Position numbers and translations under genes: made by a program | Shown here: piece by piece, positions 34,573 to 43,078 of the stretch | Layout: every line of letters starts with the position of its first letter | How positions within the stretch are numbered: position 1 is the stretch's first letter | DNA from: Pseudarthrobacter phenanthrenivorans Sphe3 | Lineage (GTDB): Bacteria; Actinomycetota; Actinomycetes; Actinomycetales; Micrococcaceae | Length of the DNA stretch: 64,000 nucleotides | Reading direction: 5' to 3' | Assembly: GCF_000189535.1 (NCBI RefSeq) | Contig: NC_015145.1 | Coordinates: 558,001 to 622,000, forward strand | Notes under the pieces: model-generated | Told to the model about the DNA's origin: nothing | Seen by the model: the letters and a program-made list of their open reading frames with translations, nothing else | The model's database searches: none

Positions 34573-37500
34573 TCAGTAACGCGGGGCGAGGGGACTCCCG
34601 TCCGGCGAACGCTCCTCGATCAGCTTCCCGCCCAGAATACGCTCCACCGCGGCCCGCCCGAACACACCGGACTCTTCGATGGTCTCGTCGTCGGCGCTCG
34701 GGATGTCCTGGACGTAGGTGGCGGCGGCCGTCACGGCCCTCGCGGGAGCCTTGGCACGGCCCGCTTCTGCTTCCGGGCTGTTGGACAAGCGCTGGTAGAG
34801 GCTCTGCCGTGTTTCAGCCGCTGCGGAAGCGGCGGGGTCGGCTTTTGCCGGAACTGCCGTGACGGCCCGCGGGGCAGCAGGAGCGGACGCAGCCGCGGAA
34901 GCCGCTGGCCGTCCCGCTTGGGTTGCGGGCCCGACGGCGTGACCAGTCTGGCTCGGAGCAGCCGCGGGAGCGGACATAGCCGAGGCCATGGCAAACTCGG
35001 GTTCGCGCGCCGGCTCCGGCGACGCAACACCCGGTACGGGAGCGCCAGGCCCGGGGCGCCCGCCATCCGACGATGGCGCAGCCGCTGCGGCAGTGGCCAA
35101 TCCCCAATCCGGCTCGGCCCGGGAGCCCGGCGCTGTGACTGGAATGGAAGGCGGAACCTGCGCGGCCGCGGGTTCGTAGCGCGGCGCAGGAACCGGTGCG
35201 GCGGGAGTTTCGTCCGGCAACGCTGCGGTTGCGGTCCTGCCTACATTGCTTTCCTCACCGACCACCCAGACGCCGGGCGCCTGTTCGACGGCCCGGGTCC
35301 ACGGATCGTGCGGGGCACCGGCTGGCCGCCCGCCCGCCCTGCCGGAGCCAGCGGGCTCGGCGTTCCCTGAAGGTGCAGGGTCAGCTTGCTGGACCTCTGG
35401 CTGGGACTGGGACTTTGGCTGTGGCTGGGACTGGGGCCGCAGCTGGGGCGAGGGGTCCCAGTCCATGGGAGGTTCTTCGTCCAGCGGGGGAGCATCCTCG
35501 TCCCGGGCCGGACCCCAATCGTCGTCGGAGTACGAGTAGTCACCCGCAGGCGCGAAGGCCGCTGGAGCCGGCACCGCCGCGGCCGAGGCTGGAACGGTGG
35601 AGGCAGGCTGTGCTTCAGGGCGCAACTGGCCAACCCCGGCTGCCAGGTCCCGGTGTGCTGCGGCAGGTACTGAGGCAGGGACTGCGGCGTGGTCCACACG
35701 GGCCTCCGCGCTGGCCTGCCGCGGCTGGCCGACGTGGTCCTGGGCTGACCCGGGATCCTGCCGCTGCTGCACCGCAGGGTCTGCCGGGCTGCCCTCCCTC
35801 CGGGCTGCGTTGGATCCGGTTGCGACGCCGGGCTGCCGGGCTCCGACGCCGGGCTGCTGGGCAGCATCATCGGGCGAAGGAGCCGGCGCGGGAGCGAGCC
35901 CCCAAGCGACGTCAGCCGACGTTGCGGGGGCTGCCGGACTGGCGGGCACTTTTGGGTTTGGGTCAGAGCTCGTTTGCGTGGATGCGCCGTTGGCAGTGGC
36001 ATTGATCTGACAGTCGATGCCTACCGTTTTGTGAATGGCCTGCCGCAGGTTCTCCGAGTGGTCTGCCCGGCCGAAGGCACCAGCAAGTCCAGACGTGGTG
36101 AAGGCAAGCGTGAGGATCTGGCCGTCGAAGGCGGCAACCTGGGCATTGGGTTCAACGAGGGCCCAGGTGCTGCGCTTGATTTTGGAGAGCGTCTGGAGGA
36201 CGTCCGGCCAGGCCCGGCGCAGGACTTCAACATCACCCATGACGCCAGGTGCGGGTACAGCTGCCGTTCCGGGCGCTGTTCCCGTCGACGGGACGGGTGG
36301 TCCGGCCGACTGGGCCGATGTTCCCGAAGGCGGTGCCGTGGACTGCCGGGCGGCGGGAGCCTGCGCCGCGCCGGATGCAGCGCGGGACTGCTGTTCCATC
36401 CCCCCGTGGGCCTCCTTCCGGCGCGGCGCCCCCGAGTCATGGTCCCGGGCCGCTGAAGGGACCGGGGATGCGGCAGAGGGCCGGTTTCCGGCGGATTCGT
36501 CCACAGGCCAGTCATCTGTGCTCACCCGGGGAGCCGTGAGCGGGGCACGGGTTCCGTCAGCTGCGGAGGATGCGTCCCGGGCAGCCGTCGGAGCGGCATG
36601 CGGCGCAGAAACCGGAGGCACCGCAGGAGATGCCGGGCCGGGCTGGGCACGTTGGGCAAGAGTCGGCGCCTCGGCAGCAGCCGGCCCATGGGCCGTCGAC
36701 GCCGGCGAAGCACCCGGGGCAGGCGAAGCATTCTGGGCAGCGGATACCGTTGAAGCGGCACCAGGTGCCTTCACGTGCTGGACATCTCCCGCAGCAGCGG
36801 CTGCAGGAACAGGGGCTGCAGGGACGGGGGCAGAGACAGCGGGGCCAGTGGTCCCGTCAGGCTGTGGGGGAGCCGGGGGGCGCTCTCCCGCCCGTCGCTC
36901 CAGTGAACCCGCAGGGGCGGCACTGGCTGCGGCGGCGCCGGCCGGGGCGGTACCCGCTGCGGCACCGGCTGGGGCGGCGGGAGCACCGACGTCGTTCCCT
37001 GCGTAGTTGAGCCGGCGTTCAACGCGGTCGATCCGTGCTGCGATGCCGCGTTCGTTCTGTTCGGAACTGGGCAGCAGGATCCGGGCGCACAGCAGCTCGA
37101 GGTGCAGCCGCGGCGACGTGGCGCCGGTCATTTCGGTCAGCGCCGTGTTGGTCACATCTGCGGCGCGGGAGAGCTCGGCCGCACCCAGGTTGTGGGCCTG
37201 GTTCTGCAGGCGGGCAATCTGGTCCGCGGGCATGCCGCGAAGAATGGTCTGGGCGCTCTCCGGCATGGCCTGGACGATGATGAGGTCGCGGAAACGCTCC
37301 AGCAGGTCCTCCACGAACCGCCGGGGATCGTGGCCGGTCTGGATTACCCGGTCCACGGCACGGAAAACGGTGGCGGCATCGGAAGCGGCCACCGCCTCCA
37401 CCACATCATCAAGCAGGGAGGCGTGCGTGTAGCCCAGGAGCGCGACGGCCAGTTCGTAATCCAGGCCGTTCGGCCCGGCGCCCGCCATCAACTGGTCCAG

Positions 37501-38169
37501 GACGGAAAGGGAATCCCGCACAGAGCCGCCGCCGGCACGGATCACCAGCGACAGGACCCCGGGCGCCACCGGGACGTTCTCCTGGTTGCACAGAAGCTCC
37601 AAGTAGGCCATCAGGGGTTCCGGCGGCACCAGCCGGAAGGGGTAATGGTGGGTGCGGGAGCGGATTGTCCCGATGACCTTGTCCGGTTCGGTGGTGGCGA
37701 AGATGAACTTGATGTGTTCCGGCGGCTCTTCAACGATCTTCAGCAGGGCGTTGAACCCGGCGGACGTGACCATGTGGGCCTCGTCAATGATGAAGATCTT
37801 GTAGCGGTCCCGTACTGGAGCGTAAGTGGCGCGCTCGCGGAGGTCCCGTGCGTCGTCCACGCCCCCGTGGCTTGCAGCGTCGATCTCGATGACGTCCAGG
37901 GACCCGGACCCGCCGCGGGCCAGCTCGATGCAGCTGGGGCAGGTGCCGCAGGGGGTGTCGGTGGGGCCTTGGGCGCAGTTGAGGCAGCGGGCCAGGATCC
38001 GGGCAGAGGTGGTCTTACCGCAACCCCTGGGGCCGGAGAAAAGGTAGGCGTGGTTGACGCGGTTTTTCCTGAGGGCTGTCATCAGGGGACCGGTGACATG
38101 TTCCTGCCCGATAACATCCGCGAACGAATCCGGACGGTATCTGCGGTAAAGGGCGGTAGTAACTGTCAC
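34573..38169 (-). CDS. dnaX: DNA polymerase III subunits gamma/tau with very long low-complexity region
   Basis: A 1198-residue clamp-loader ATPase. The first ~370 residues are the conserved AAA+ part: 'RRYRPDSFADVIGQEHV', Walker A 'FSGPRGCGKTTSARILARCL', a zinc module 'CLNCAQGPTDTPCGTCPSCI', and 'DEAHMVTSAGFNALLKIVEE'. A small domain with 'VEVLRRAWPDVLQTLSKIKR' and 'TWALVEPNAQVAAFDGQILT' occurs further on. The rest is Ala/Pro/Ser/Gln-rich and probably disordered, far longer than E. coli tau (643 residues). GTG 38169 was chosen because the protein then starts 'TVTTALYRRYRP'. Confidence 0.95.
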   Translation of the reverse strand: MTVTTALYRRYRPDSFADVIGQEHVTGPLMTALRKNRVNHAYLFSGPRGCGKTTSARILARCLNCAQGPTDTPCGTCPSCIELARGGSGSLDVIEIDAASHGGVDDARDLRERATYAPVRDRYKIFIIDEAHMVTSAGFNALLKIVEEPPEHIKFIFATTEPDKVIGTIRSRTHHYPFRLVPPEPLMAYLELLCNQENVPVAPGVLSLVIRAGGGSVRDSLSVLDQLMAGAGPNGLDYELAVALLGYTHASLLDDVVEAVAASDAATVFRAVDRVIQTGHDPRRFVEDLLERFRDLIIVQAMPESAQTILRGMPADQIARLQNQAHNLGAAELSRAADVTNTALTEMTGATSPRLHLELLCARILLPSSEQNERGIAARIDRVERRLNYAGNDVGAPAAPAGAAAGTAPAGAAAASAAPAGSLERRAGERPPAPPQPDGTTGPAVSAPVPAAPVPAAAAAGDVQHVKAPGAASTVSAAQNASPAPGASPASTAHGPAAAEAPTLAQRAQPGPASPAVPPVSAPHAAPTAARDASSAADGTRAPLTAPRVSTDDWPVDESAGNRPSAASPVPSAARDHDSGAPRRKEAHGGMEQQSRAASGAAQAPAARQSTAPPSGTSAQSAGPPVPSTGTAPGTAAVPAPGVMGDVEVLRRAWPDVLQTLSKIKRSTWALVEPNAQVAAFDGQILTLAFTTSGLAGAFGRADHSENLRQAIHKTVGIDCQINATANGASTQTSSDPNPKVPASPAAPATSADVAWGLAPAPAPSPDDAAQQPGVGARQPGVATGSNAARREGSPADPAVQQRQDPGSAQDHVGQPRQASAEARVDHAAVPASVPAAAHRDLAAGVGQLRPEAQPASTVPASAAAVPAPAAFAPAGDYSYSDDDWGPARDEDAPPLDEEPPMDWDPSPQLRPQSQPQPKSQSQPEVQQADPAPSGNAEPAGSGRAGGRPAGAPHDPWTRAVEQAPGVWVVGEESNVGRTATAALPDETPAAPVPAPRYEPAAAQVPPSIPVTAPGSRAEPDWGLATAAAAAPSSDGGRPGPGAPVPGVASPEPAREPEFAMASAMSAPAAAPSQTGHAVGPATQAGRPAASAAASAPAAPRAVTAVPAKADPAASAAAETRQSLYQRLSNSPEAEAGRAKAPARAVTAAATYVQDIPSADDETIEESGVFGRAAVERILGGKLIEERSPDGSPLAPRY

Positions 38170-38225
38170 AGAGAAAACCCTACCAATCCGGGCTGACATC
38201 CTGCCGCCCTGTGGGGGAATAGTAA

Positions 38226-38318
38226 AGACCCCCCATGCACCCGCCAGAGCCCATTTACCCTTGCTACCTTCCGGTCCTGGGGGAGTTCAACAGGATGACG
38301 CCACATGAGGGGCCGTCA
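38226..38318 (-). ncRNA. ffs: Signal recognition particle 4.5S-type RNA
   Basis: On the minus strand the sequence contains the conserved SRP domain IV: GTTGAACTCCCCCAGG followed by ACCGGAAGGTAGCAAGGGTA, which forms the GGAA tetraloop and internal loop bound by Ffh. The ends (CCCCTCATG and GCATGGGGGG) pair to close the hairpin, giving about 90 nt of the small bacterial type. It lies just upstream of dnaX on the same strand, a frequent actinobacterial arrangement. The exact ends are estimated. Confidence 0.9.
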
Positions 38319-38362
38319 GATACTTTACCCGAACTTCCGGCGCGACTCGAATCGGTCCGGCG

Positions 38363-38686
38363 TCAGCGCCAGCCGTCCACCGGCCAGCTCATGAAAGCCG
38401 GTTCTTCATAGGGGTGCGCGGCCCGCAACGCGGCAACCACGGCTCCCAGGAATGGCTGTTCCACGACGCATTCGATCCTGTCCTCTGCGGCCTCTTCCGG
38501 TTCCCCCACCCGCCCCAGGTATGGTTCCGCGCCTTCCTGCGGGGTGAAACGGCCTGTCCCTGGGGTGACGAAAGAGCAGTGCGAGTACTTCCCGATGCGG
38601 CCGGCCCCGGCATCCCCGATGGCTGCCAGAACCTGATCTGTGTGGCTTCGGGGCACGTATGCCACCAGCGCGTGCAGTTCGTTCAT
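38363..38686 (-). CDS. NIF3/YqfO-like C-terminal domain protein
   Basis: A 107-residue stand-alone version of the YqfO/CutA-like insert domain of NIF3 proteins: 'LVAYVPRSHTDQVLAAIGDA', 'GRIGKYSHCSFVTPGTGRF', 'HPYEEPAFMSWPV'. The last motif is the family's signature. No catalytic role is established; such proteins may bind metals. Starts at ATG 38686 or 38695 are both possible. Confidence 0.82.
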   Translation of the reverse strand: MNELHALVAYVPRSHTDQVLAAIGDAGAGRIGKYSHCSFVTPGTGRFTPQEGAEPYLGRVGEPEEAAEDRIECVVEQPFLGAVVAALRAAHPYEEPAFMSWPVDGWR

Positions 38687-39012
38687 GCGTTCCATGGTGC
38701 AGGAATAAAGGCAGTAAACGCAGGAATCCGTTGCTTATCCCGCCACCGCCCGGGATCATGGATATATACACCGATTGGGGCAATCTCAAGGTTGTGAGCC
38801 GCGGGGCCTGAATGAACGGGGCTGGACCCGACAGTTCAACGGTGGTCCGCTGGAATGGGCGCGTTGGGGGCGTCCATTTCGTGGTTAAGCAGCAGGACTG
38901 CCTGCCTGGAGCCCACCCGCCGGAAGGCCCTCCTCGACGCACTGGGCACGCCAATTGGGCGATGCGGAAAAGATCAGGTAATCTAGTATCTGCTTTTGAT
39001 TCAGAAGCAGCT
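38687..39012. other. Intergenic region upstream of tRNA-Ser
   Basis: About 325 bases with no credible gene. A short open frame on the plus strand (38812-39027) runs into the tRNA and looks random. A promoter for the tRNA is visible at 38955-38984. The small inverted repeat CTGCTT/AAGCAG just before the tRNA may help processing. Confidence 0.55.
38955..38984 (+). promoter_or_regulatory. Promoter of tRNA-Ser
   Basis: TTGGGC at 38955-38960 and TAATCT at 38979-38984 are separated by 18 bases, a plausible sigma-70 type promoter about 28 bases before the mature tRNA 5' end. Confidence 0.5.
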
Positions 39013-39100
39013 GGAGAATTCGCCTAGCGGCCTATGGCGCACGCCTGGAACGCGTGTTGGGTTAACGCCCTCGGGGGTTCAAATCCCCCATTCTCCGCCA
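39013..39100 (+). tRNA. tRNA-Ser (anticodon GGA)
   Basis: The acceptor stem GGAGAAT (39013-39019) pairs with ATTCTCC (39090-39096), with discriminator G and CCA at 39098-39100. The anticodon stem CACGC/GCGTG encloses CTGGAAC, giving anticodon GGA at 39047-39049. A long variable arm is present, as in class II tRNAs, and GGTTCAAAT marks the T loop. The last 14 bases up to 39099 are duplicated at 40287-40300, beyond an IS481-type element, so the final A of CCA may come from the insertion. Confidence 0.95.
39086..39099. repeat. Direct repeat, left copy (tRNA-Ser 3' end)
   Basis: CCCCATTCTCCGCC, the T-arm/acceptor end of tRNA-Ser, is repeated exactly at 40287-40300. The two copies bracket the degenerate IS481-type element. 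Confidence 0.85.
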
Positions 39101-39122
39101 TTGTGGTGAGTCGAGACATCCT

Positions 39123-40222
39123 TCACGGATGAGTCGAGTCATCGGTAACACCCCGGTCTTCGGACCGGGGTGTTTTTCTTTGCCCCTGTTTTCTGGGTTG
39201 GTAGTTCCGGGTGGGGTCGATGGTGAGTTCGCGGATGATCTCGCCGGTGGTTGCGTCGCTGATGGTGACGTCGTTGTCGTGGATGAGCATCAGGACGTGT
39301 TTGCGGGCGTAGGCGCGGCCGATGCCGATGTGGCGGAGTTGGCCTGCGTGGCGGAGGGTGAGTTTCCCGAACTGGTCGACGCGGTCGATGCGCCGACGCC
39401 AGTGATCTCCTTGTTTGGATCCGGTCGGTGATGCTTTGGGTATCGCGGTGTAGGCCGCGGCCGGGGTGCGGCGGTCCAGGGCCCGGTGGGGGCGTTCGTG
39501 GTTGTAGATGTGCCGGAACTTTTCCAGCTGTTCGTTCAGGTCTTGAAGGGTGTGGGCCCGGGGTTGGCCGGTGAGCCAGCGTTTGAGGGTCTGGTGGAAA
39601 CGTTCGATTTTTCCTTGGGTCTGCGGGTGGTTCGGGGCGCCGTTCTTTTGGGTGATGCCCAGGGCGTGGAGATGGTGTTCGAAGGCGTTCCTGCCGCCTT
39701 TCCCGCCCGCGAGGCGGGTGGTGTAGACCATGCCGTTGTCGGTCAGTGTCGAGGCCGGTAGCCGAGGAAGTTCAGGATCTCGATGTCGGTTCCGTCGGCC
39801 AGGGCCCAGTGGGTGAAGTCGGATTGCCAGGTTTCGTTGGGCTGGTGTGCTTCGAAGCGGTGCAGTGAGGCTTTGGGCCGTTTCTTCGGATCCGGAGTGA
39901 TCATTCCTTTGGTGTGCAGGAGCCGGCGGATCGTGGACGTTGACGGCGCGGGTACTCCTTCTTGTTCGAGGTGCCAGGCGATCGTCACGGGCCCGGCGTC
40001 CAGGCCGGCGGTTTGCAGTTCCTGCCGCAGGGTAAGGATCCGGGCGGCTACCGTTTCGATGGTGCGGCGCGGGTTGCTGAGGGGGCGTTTGGATCGGGGT
40101 TCGACGGCGGCGATACCTCCGGCGGACTCGCGTCGGAGGAGCTCGTGGACCCAGCGGCGGCTGACTCCATACCGGCGGGCAGCTTCCGTAACCCTGCCGG
40201 TGTGAACGATGTCCCGACTCAC
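39123..40222 (-). pseudogene. IS481 family transposase, internally deleted and frameshifted
   Basis: The N-terminal piece (39743-40222) starts 'MSRDIVHTGRVTEAARRYG', with a helix-turn-helix and the first catalytic Asp in 'NETWQSDFTHWALADG'. It breaks off after 'EILNFLGYRPRH'. The C-terminal piece begins in another frame near 39750 with 'ASTLTDNGMVYTTR' (second Asp) and continues with the catalytic Glu in 'NHPQTQGKIERFHQTLKRWL'. Comparison of the two suggests about 30-35 codons plus a shift lost at about 39752. A functional enzyme is unlikely. Confidence 0.85.
39148..39180 (+). terminator. UUCG-loop intrinsic terminator at the IS end
   Basis: An 11-bp perfect stem (39148-39158 with 39163-39173), a TTCG tetraloop and TTTTTCTTT after it make a textbook terminator on the plus strand, about 50 bases after the tRNA-Ser 3' end and inside the inserted element. 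Confidence 0.88.
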
Positions 40223-40286
40223 CGGTGCAGTGTCAACTGGGAACGATGTCCCGACTCATGTGAGAACTATGTCGTGAAACTAGACA

Positions 40287-40300
40287 CCCCATTCTCCGCC
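40287..40300. repeat. Direct repeat, right copy of the tRNA-Ser 3' end
   Basis: An exact 14-base match to 39086-39099. The base after the match is G rather than the A of CCA. It marks the right border of the insertion. Confidence 0.85.
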
Positions 40301-40304
40301 GGTC

Positions 40305-40346
40305 AAGAACCCGGCTCCGGTAACACCCGGAGCCGGGTTCTTTCGT
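40305..40346 (+). terminator. Likely original tRNA-Ser terminator, now displaced
   Basis: A perfect 16-bp stem (40305-40320 with 40328-40343) followed by TTTCGTTT. It sits only a few bases after the duplicated tRNA end, so before the insertion it was probably the terminator of tRNA-Ser. It also faces the convergent DUF2236 gene. Confidence 0.8.
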
Positions 40347-40375
40347 TTCGGGGGCCTAACCTCCCGGGACTGGGG

Positions 40376-41302
40376 TCAGGTGCCCCGGTCGGCGTCAACA
40401 ATGCCCAGCCGGCGCAGCCGTTCCCTGGCGGCCAGTTCGCTGGGGCCCCTGGGACCCAGGGCAAGGCGTACGACGCCGAGTACCGCCTTCGTTGCGAACC
40501 TCACCGGCAGGGGCTGGGGGCCAAGCCGTGGAACAGTGAGTCCAAGCATCGTGCGGTATCTGGGCTCCAGGCTGTAGACGGCGCCGGCGAACAGGATCCG
40601 GTAGCCGGGCCGGAGCATCCGGTTCAACGGCGGGTTCCGGATGAACTCCACTGTCTCTGCCACCCGGGCGTCCACACGAAGCTCTCCGCTTTCGTACCAG
40701 TGGTCGAGTTGCCGGTGCATGTCCGCCTCCGTGAGGGGCGGGTCCTCCACGCCCATCAGGCGCCCGGTCTGGGCCCACTCCCGGACGTACGCGTCCGGTC
40801 CGCCAGGGATGGAGCCGCCCCAGATTTTGTGGGCGGTAAGGAACGCATCCGTGAAGGCCAGGTGGATCCAGCCGGCAAGTTCAGGGTCGTTGGCACTGTA
40901 GTCGCGCAGGGCTCCGCGGTTGTCGCTGTACCTGCCCTGCACTGCATCATGCAGCCGGCGCACCCGGGATGAAGCGTGCTCAGCGGCATCCCTGGACCCA
41001 TATGTCACGGTGAAGATCCAGCGGATGGTGTTGGCCAGCCGGGCCAGGGGATCTTCGCGGAAGTTTGAATGCTCATGGACGCCGGCCAGGGCGCCGGGGT
41101 GCAGGGACTGCATGAGCAACGTGCGGATTCCGGCCACGATGGGTGACATGGAGCCGTGCACCGCCCACACCGCGGAACCGGGCAGGTGGTATCCCGGGTC
41201 GTCGCCCTTCGCGAGGTCGAGCTGCCATTGCGGAACGCCCTCGGAACCGTTGCTGAAGGTACGGACCAGGCTTTTCTTCATGGGGGCCAGGAAGTTCTTC
41301 AT
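40376..41302 (-). CDS. DUF2236 (MpaB-type) oxygenase-like protein
   Basis: A 308-residue protein of the DUF2236/latex-clearing and MpaB family. Conserved histidines are in '[20 protein letters not shown]' and '[14 protein letters not shown]', where the family coordinates haem or iron, and '[14 protein letters not shown]' comes between. '[20 protein letters not shown]' and '[11 protein letters not shown]' are typical of the C-terminal part. ATG 41302 follows GGGAGG; an earlier start would add an unrelated Cys-rich stretch. The substrate is unknown. Confidence 0.8.
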   Translation of the reverse strand: MKNFLAPMKKSLVRTFSNGSEGVPQWQLDLAKGDDPGYHLPGSAVWAVHGSMSPIVAGIRTLLMQSLHPGALAGVHEHSNFREDPLARLANTIRWIFTVTYGSRDAAEHASSRVRRLHDAVQGRYSDNRGALRDYSANDPELAGWIHLAFTDAFLTAHKIWGGSIPGGPDAYVREWAQTGRLMGVEDPPLTEADMHRQLDHWYESGELRVDARVAETVEFIRNPPLNRMLRPGYRILFAGAVYSLEPRYRTMLGLTVPRLGPQPLPVRFATKAVLGVVRLALGPRGPSELAARERLRRLGIVDADRGT

Positions 41303-41476
41303 GATGGACGTCCTCCCGGGAGAACTTGGGTGCTTGAGCCAATCGTAAGCACAACGTCCGCAGCTGCAGGACGGTGCCCCTGCCACCGCAGGCGGCGTAG
41401 GGGGAATGGCGGGCATCCGCAAAAAACCCGCAGAGTGCGGCTGCAGGGTTCACAGGATCCCGGGGCTTGTGGTCAC

Positions 41477-43078
41477 ATGGGAAATACCGTCAAGACAGCG
41501 TGCGGTTGGCCACGGCCGGGAGTCAGTCTATTGGGCAATCACGGAGGATCCGGCAAGGACAAAGGCAGCGGGGTCAGCCGTGCCTCCGCCGGCCGCGCCG
41601 TTGCCGCCACGGGGGCCTTGGCCGTCTCCCTGTGGGCCCTCAACCTCTCCGGCGGCGCCGAGGGACCCCTGGCGCCAGCCGTCCCCGCTGCCACGCCGGG
41701 CAGTGCCGCCGCCGTATCCGCTGCCGCCGGCGCAGGACGGCAGAGCCGGGCACCCTCTGAAGGGCCGCCGTCGGGCACGGTGGCAGCAGCCGCCCTGCCC
41801 CCTGTCATCCTGACCGATCCCCTGGTGTCGGTGTCCTTTCCGCGTCCTGCCATCGGCACCGTTGGCAGGGACGTCCGAGTGCCGCTCACCGTTGGGCTGA
41901 CTGGTTTCGGCCGGCCGCCGGCAGGGCACCTGATGGCGCCCCTGGGGTTGCTGAATCCCAGTTCCCCTTATGGCTTCCGGATCAGTCCCCTGTCAGGGGA
42001 AGCCGGTGACTTCCACTTGGGGCAGGACTACGCCGCCCCCTGCGGCACCGAGGTGTACGCCGCCGACTCGGGTGTTGTCCGTGCGGCGGGGTGGCATCCG
42101 TGGGGTGGCGGCAACCGCGTGGAAATCGATCACGGCAACGGCCTGATCACAACCTATAACCACTTGGAAACCATCGGCGTCAGCAGCGGGGACACAGTCT
42201 ATGCGGGCCAGGCGGTTGCCCGGGTGGGATCCTCGGGGTGGTCCACCGGATGCCACCTGCATTTTGAAACTATCCTGGACGGCCGGCACGCCAGCCCCGC
42301 GAACTGGGTGCTGATACCGGCCCATCCACTCGGCGCCCTGCCCGTGAACCTGCGGACGTACGTGCCGGGCGGCAACGCTCCGGCCACTGGACCCGTCCTG
42401 TGGACCATCCCGGCCGGGCCCGGCGGCGCGTTCCCGCCGCCTGGGAACCAGGCATCAGCAGGAACGACGACGGCGGCCCCGCCTGCCGCTTCGCCCGCGG
42501 CTTCCACGCCCGCGCCAACACCGCCACCGACCCCGACGCCGCCGGCTGAGCCGTCGCCGACGCCAACACCAACGCCGTCGCCCACTGAACCGTCCGAACC
42601 GGCTGAGCCCTCGCCTACGCCGACCCCGACGCCGACCCCGACGCCAACGCCAACGCCAACGCCGTCGCCCACTGAACCGTCCGAACCGGCTGAGCCTGCG
42701 CCGTCGCCGACCCCGTCGCCGACCCCGACCCCGACGCCGATTGAGCCGTCCGAACCGGCTGAGCCTGCGCCGTCGCCCAGCCCAACGCCGACGCCGACTG
42801 AGCCCGCACCAGCGCCATCCCCGACTGCGCCAACACCCTCGCCCACCGATCCGTCCGATCCGGCGGAGCCCGCGCCAACAGCGACACCCGAGCCGGCTAC
42901 GGCTGCACCTGCAGAGCCGGGCACCTGCCCCGCGGAACCATCCCAGGAAACTCCAAGCCCGGACCAGTACGTTGGTTCACCGGCAACGAATTCCACGCAT
43001 GAACAACTTTCCGAGGACGCAGCCTGTGACACCCTTGTACCCGATCCCACTGACCCTGAACGACGGAACCGCGACTGA
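41477..43078 (+). CDS. Secreted M23 peptidase with PTP-rich tail
   Basis: About 533 residues from ATG 41477. A charged N-terminus and a hydrophobic stretch ('[20 protein letters not shown]') give a signal anchor or signal peptide. The LytM/M23 domain (about residues 170-290) has the zinc ligands H and D in '[20 protein letters not shown]' and H-x-H in '[14 protein letters not shown]'. M23 enzymes cut peptidoglycan cross-bridges. About 190 C-terminal residues are Pro/Thr/Glu repeats, a wall-spanning stalk. The end overlaps the glutathione peroxidase start by about 50 bases. The start is uncertain. Confidence 0.82.
   Translation: MGNTVKTACGWPRPGVSLLGNHGGSGKDKGSGVSRASAGRAVAATGALAVSLWALNLSGGAEGPLAPAVPAATPGSAAAVSAAAGAGRQSRAPSEGPPSGTVAAAALPPVILTDPLVSVSFPRPAIGTVGRDVRVPLTVGLTGFGRPPAGHLMAPLGLLNPSSPYGFRISPLSGEAGDFHLGQDYAAPCGTEVYAADSGVVRAAGWHPWGGGNRVEIDHGNGLITTYNHLETIGVSSGDTVYAGQAVARVGSSGWSTGCHLHFETILDGRHASPANWVLIPAHPLGALPVNLRTYVPGGNAPATGPVLWTIPAGPGGAFPPPGNQASAGTTTAAPPAASPAASTPAPTPPPTPTPPAEPSPTPTPTPSPTEPSEPAEPSPTPTPTPTPTPTPTPTPSPTEPSEPAEPAPSPTPSPTPTPTPIEPSEPAEPAPSPSPTPTPTEPAPAPSPTAPTPSPTDPSDPAEPAPTATPEPATAAPAEPGTCPAEPSQETPSPDQYVGSPATNSTHEQLSEDAACDTLVPDPTDPERRNRD

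Larger units (their letters stand above)
39100..40286 (-). mobile_element. Degenerate IS481-type insertion next to tRNA-Ser
   Basis: About 1.19 kb between two 14-base copies of the tRNA-Ser 3' end. It holds an IS481-type transposase on the minus strand, broken by an internal deletion. Both ends carry repeated TGAGTCGRGACATC-like blocks (39107-39120, 39131-39144; complement at 40208-40221 and 40245-40258). The outermost ends begin TGT and end ACA, with partial inverted similarity. IS481 elements of about 1 kb with target duplications of several bases are known. The exact ends are uncertain by a few bases. Confidence 0.8.

Noticed and set aside
38812-39027. A 71-codon frame just upstream of tRNA-Ser
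   Set aside because: It reads into the tRNA, has no ribosome site and no family features.
39013-40346. A large genomic island integrated at tRNA-Ser
   Set aside because: Only 1.19 kb lies between the two copies of the tRNA end and it contains only IS-type sequence; no integrase or cargo is present.
41303-41480. A possible ydaO/c-di-AMP riboswitch before the M23 peptidase
   Set aside because: Such peptidases are often preceded by one in actinobacteria, but the conserved riboswitch blocks are not recognisable here.
42540-42890. A possible CRISPR or DNA-level tandem repeat array
   Set aside because: The repeats are short codon-level PT/PS/EP units within one reading frame, with no spacers.
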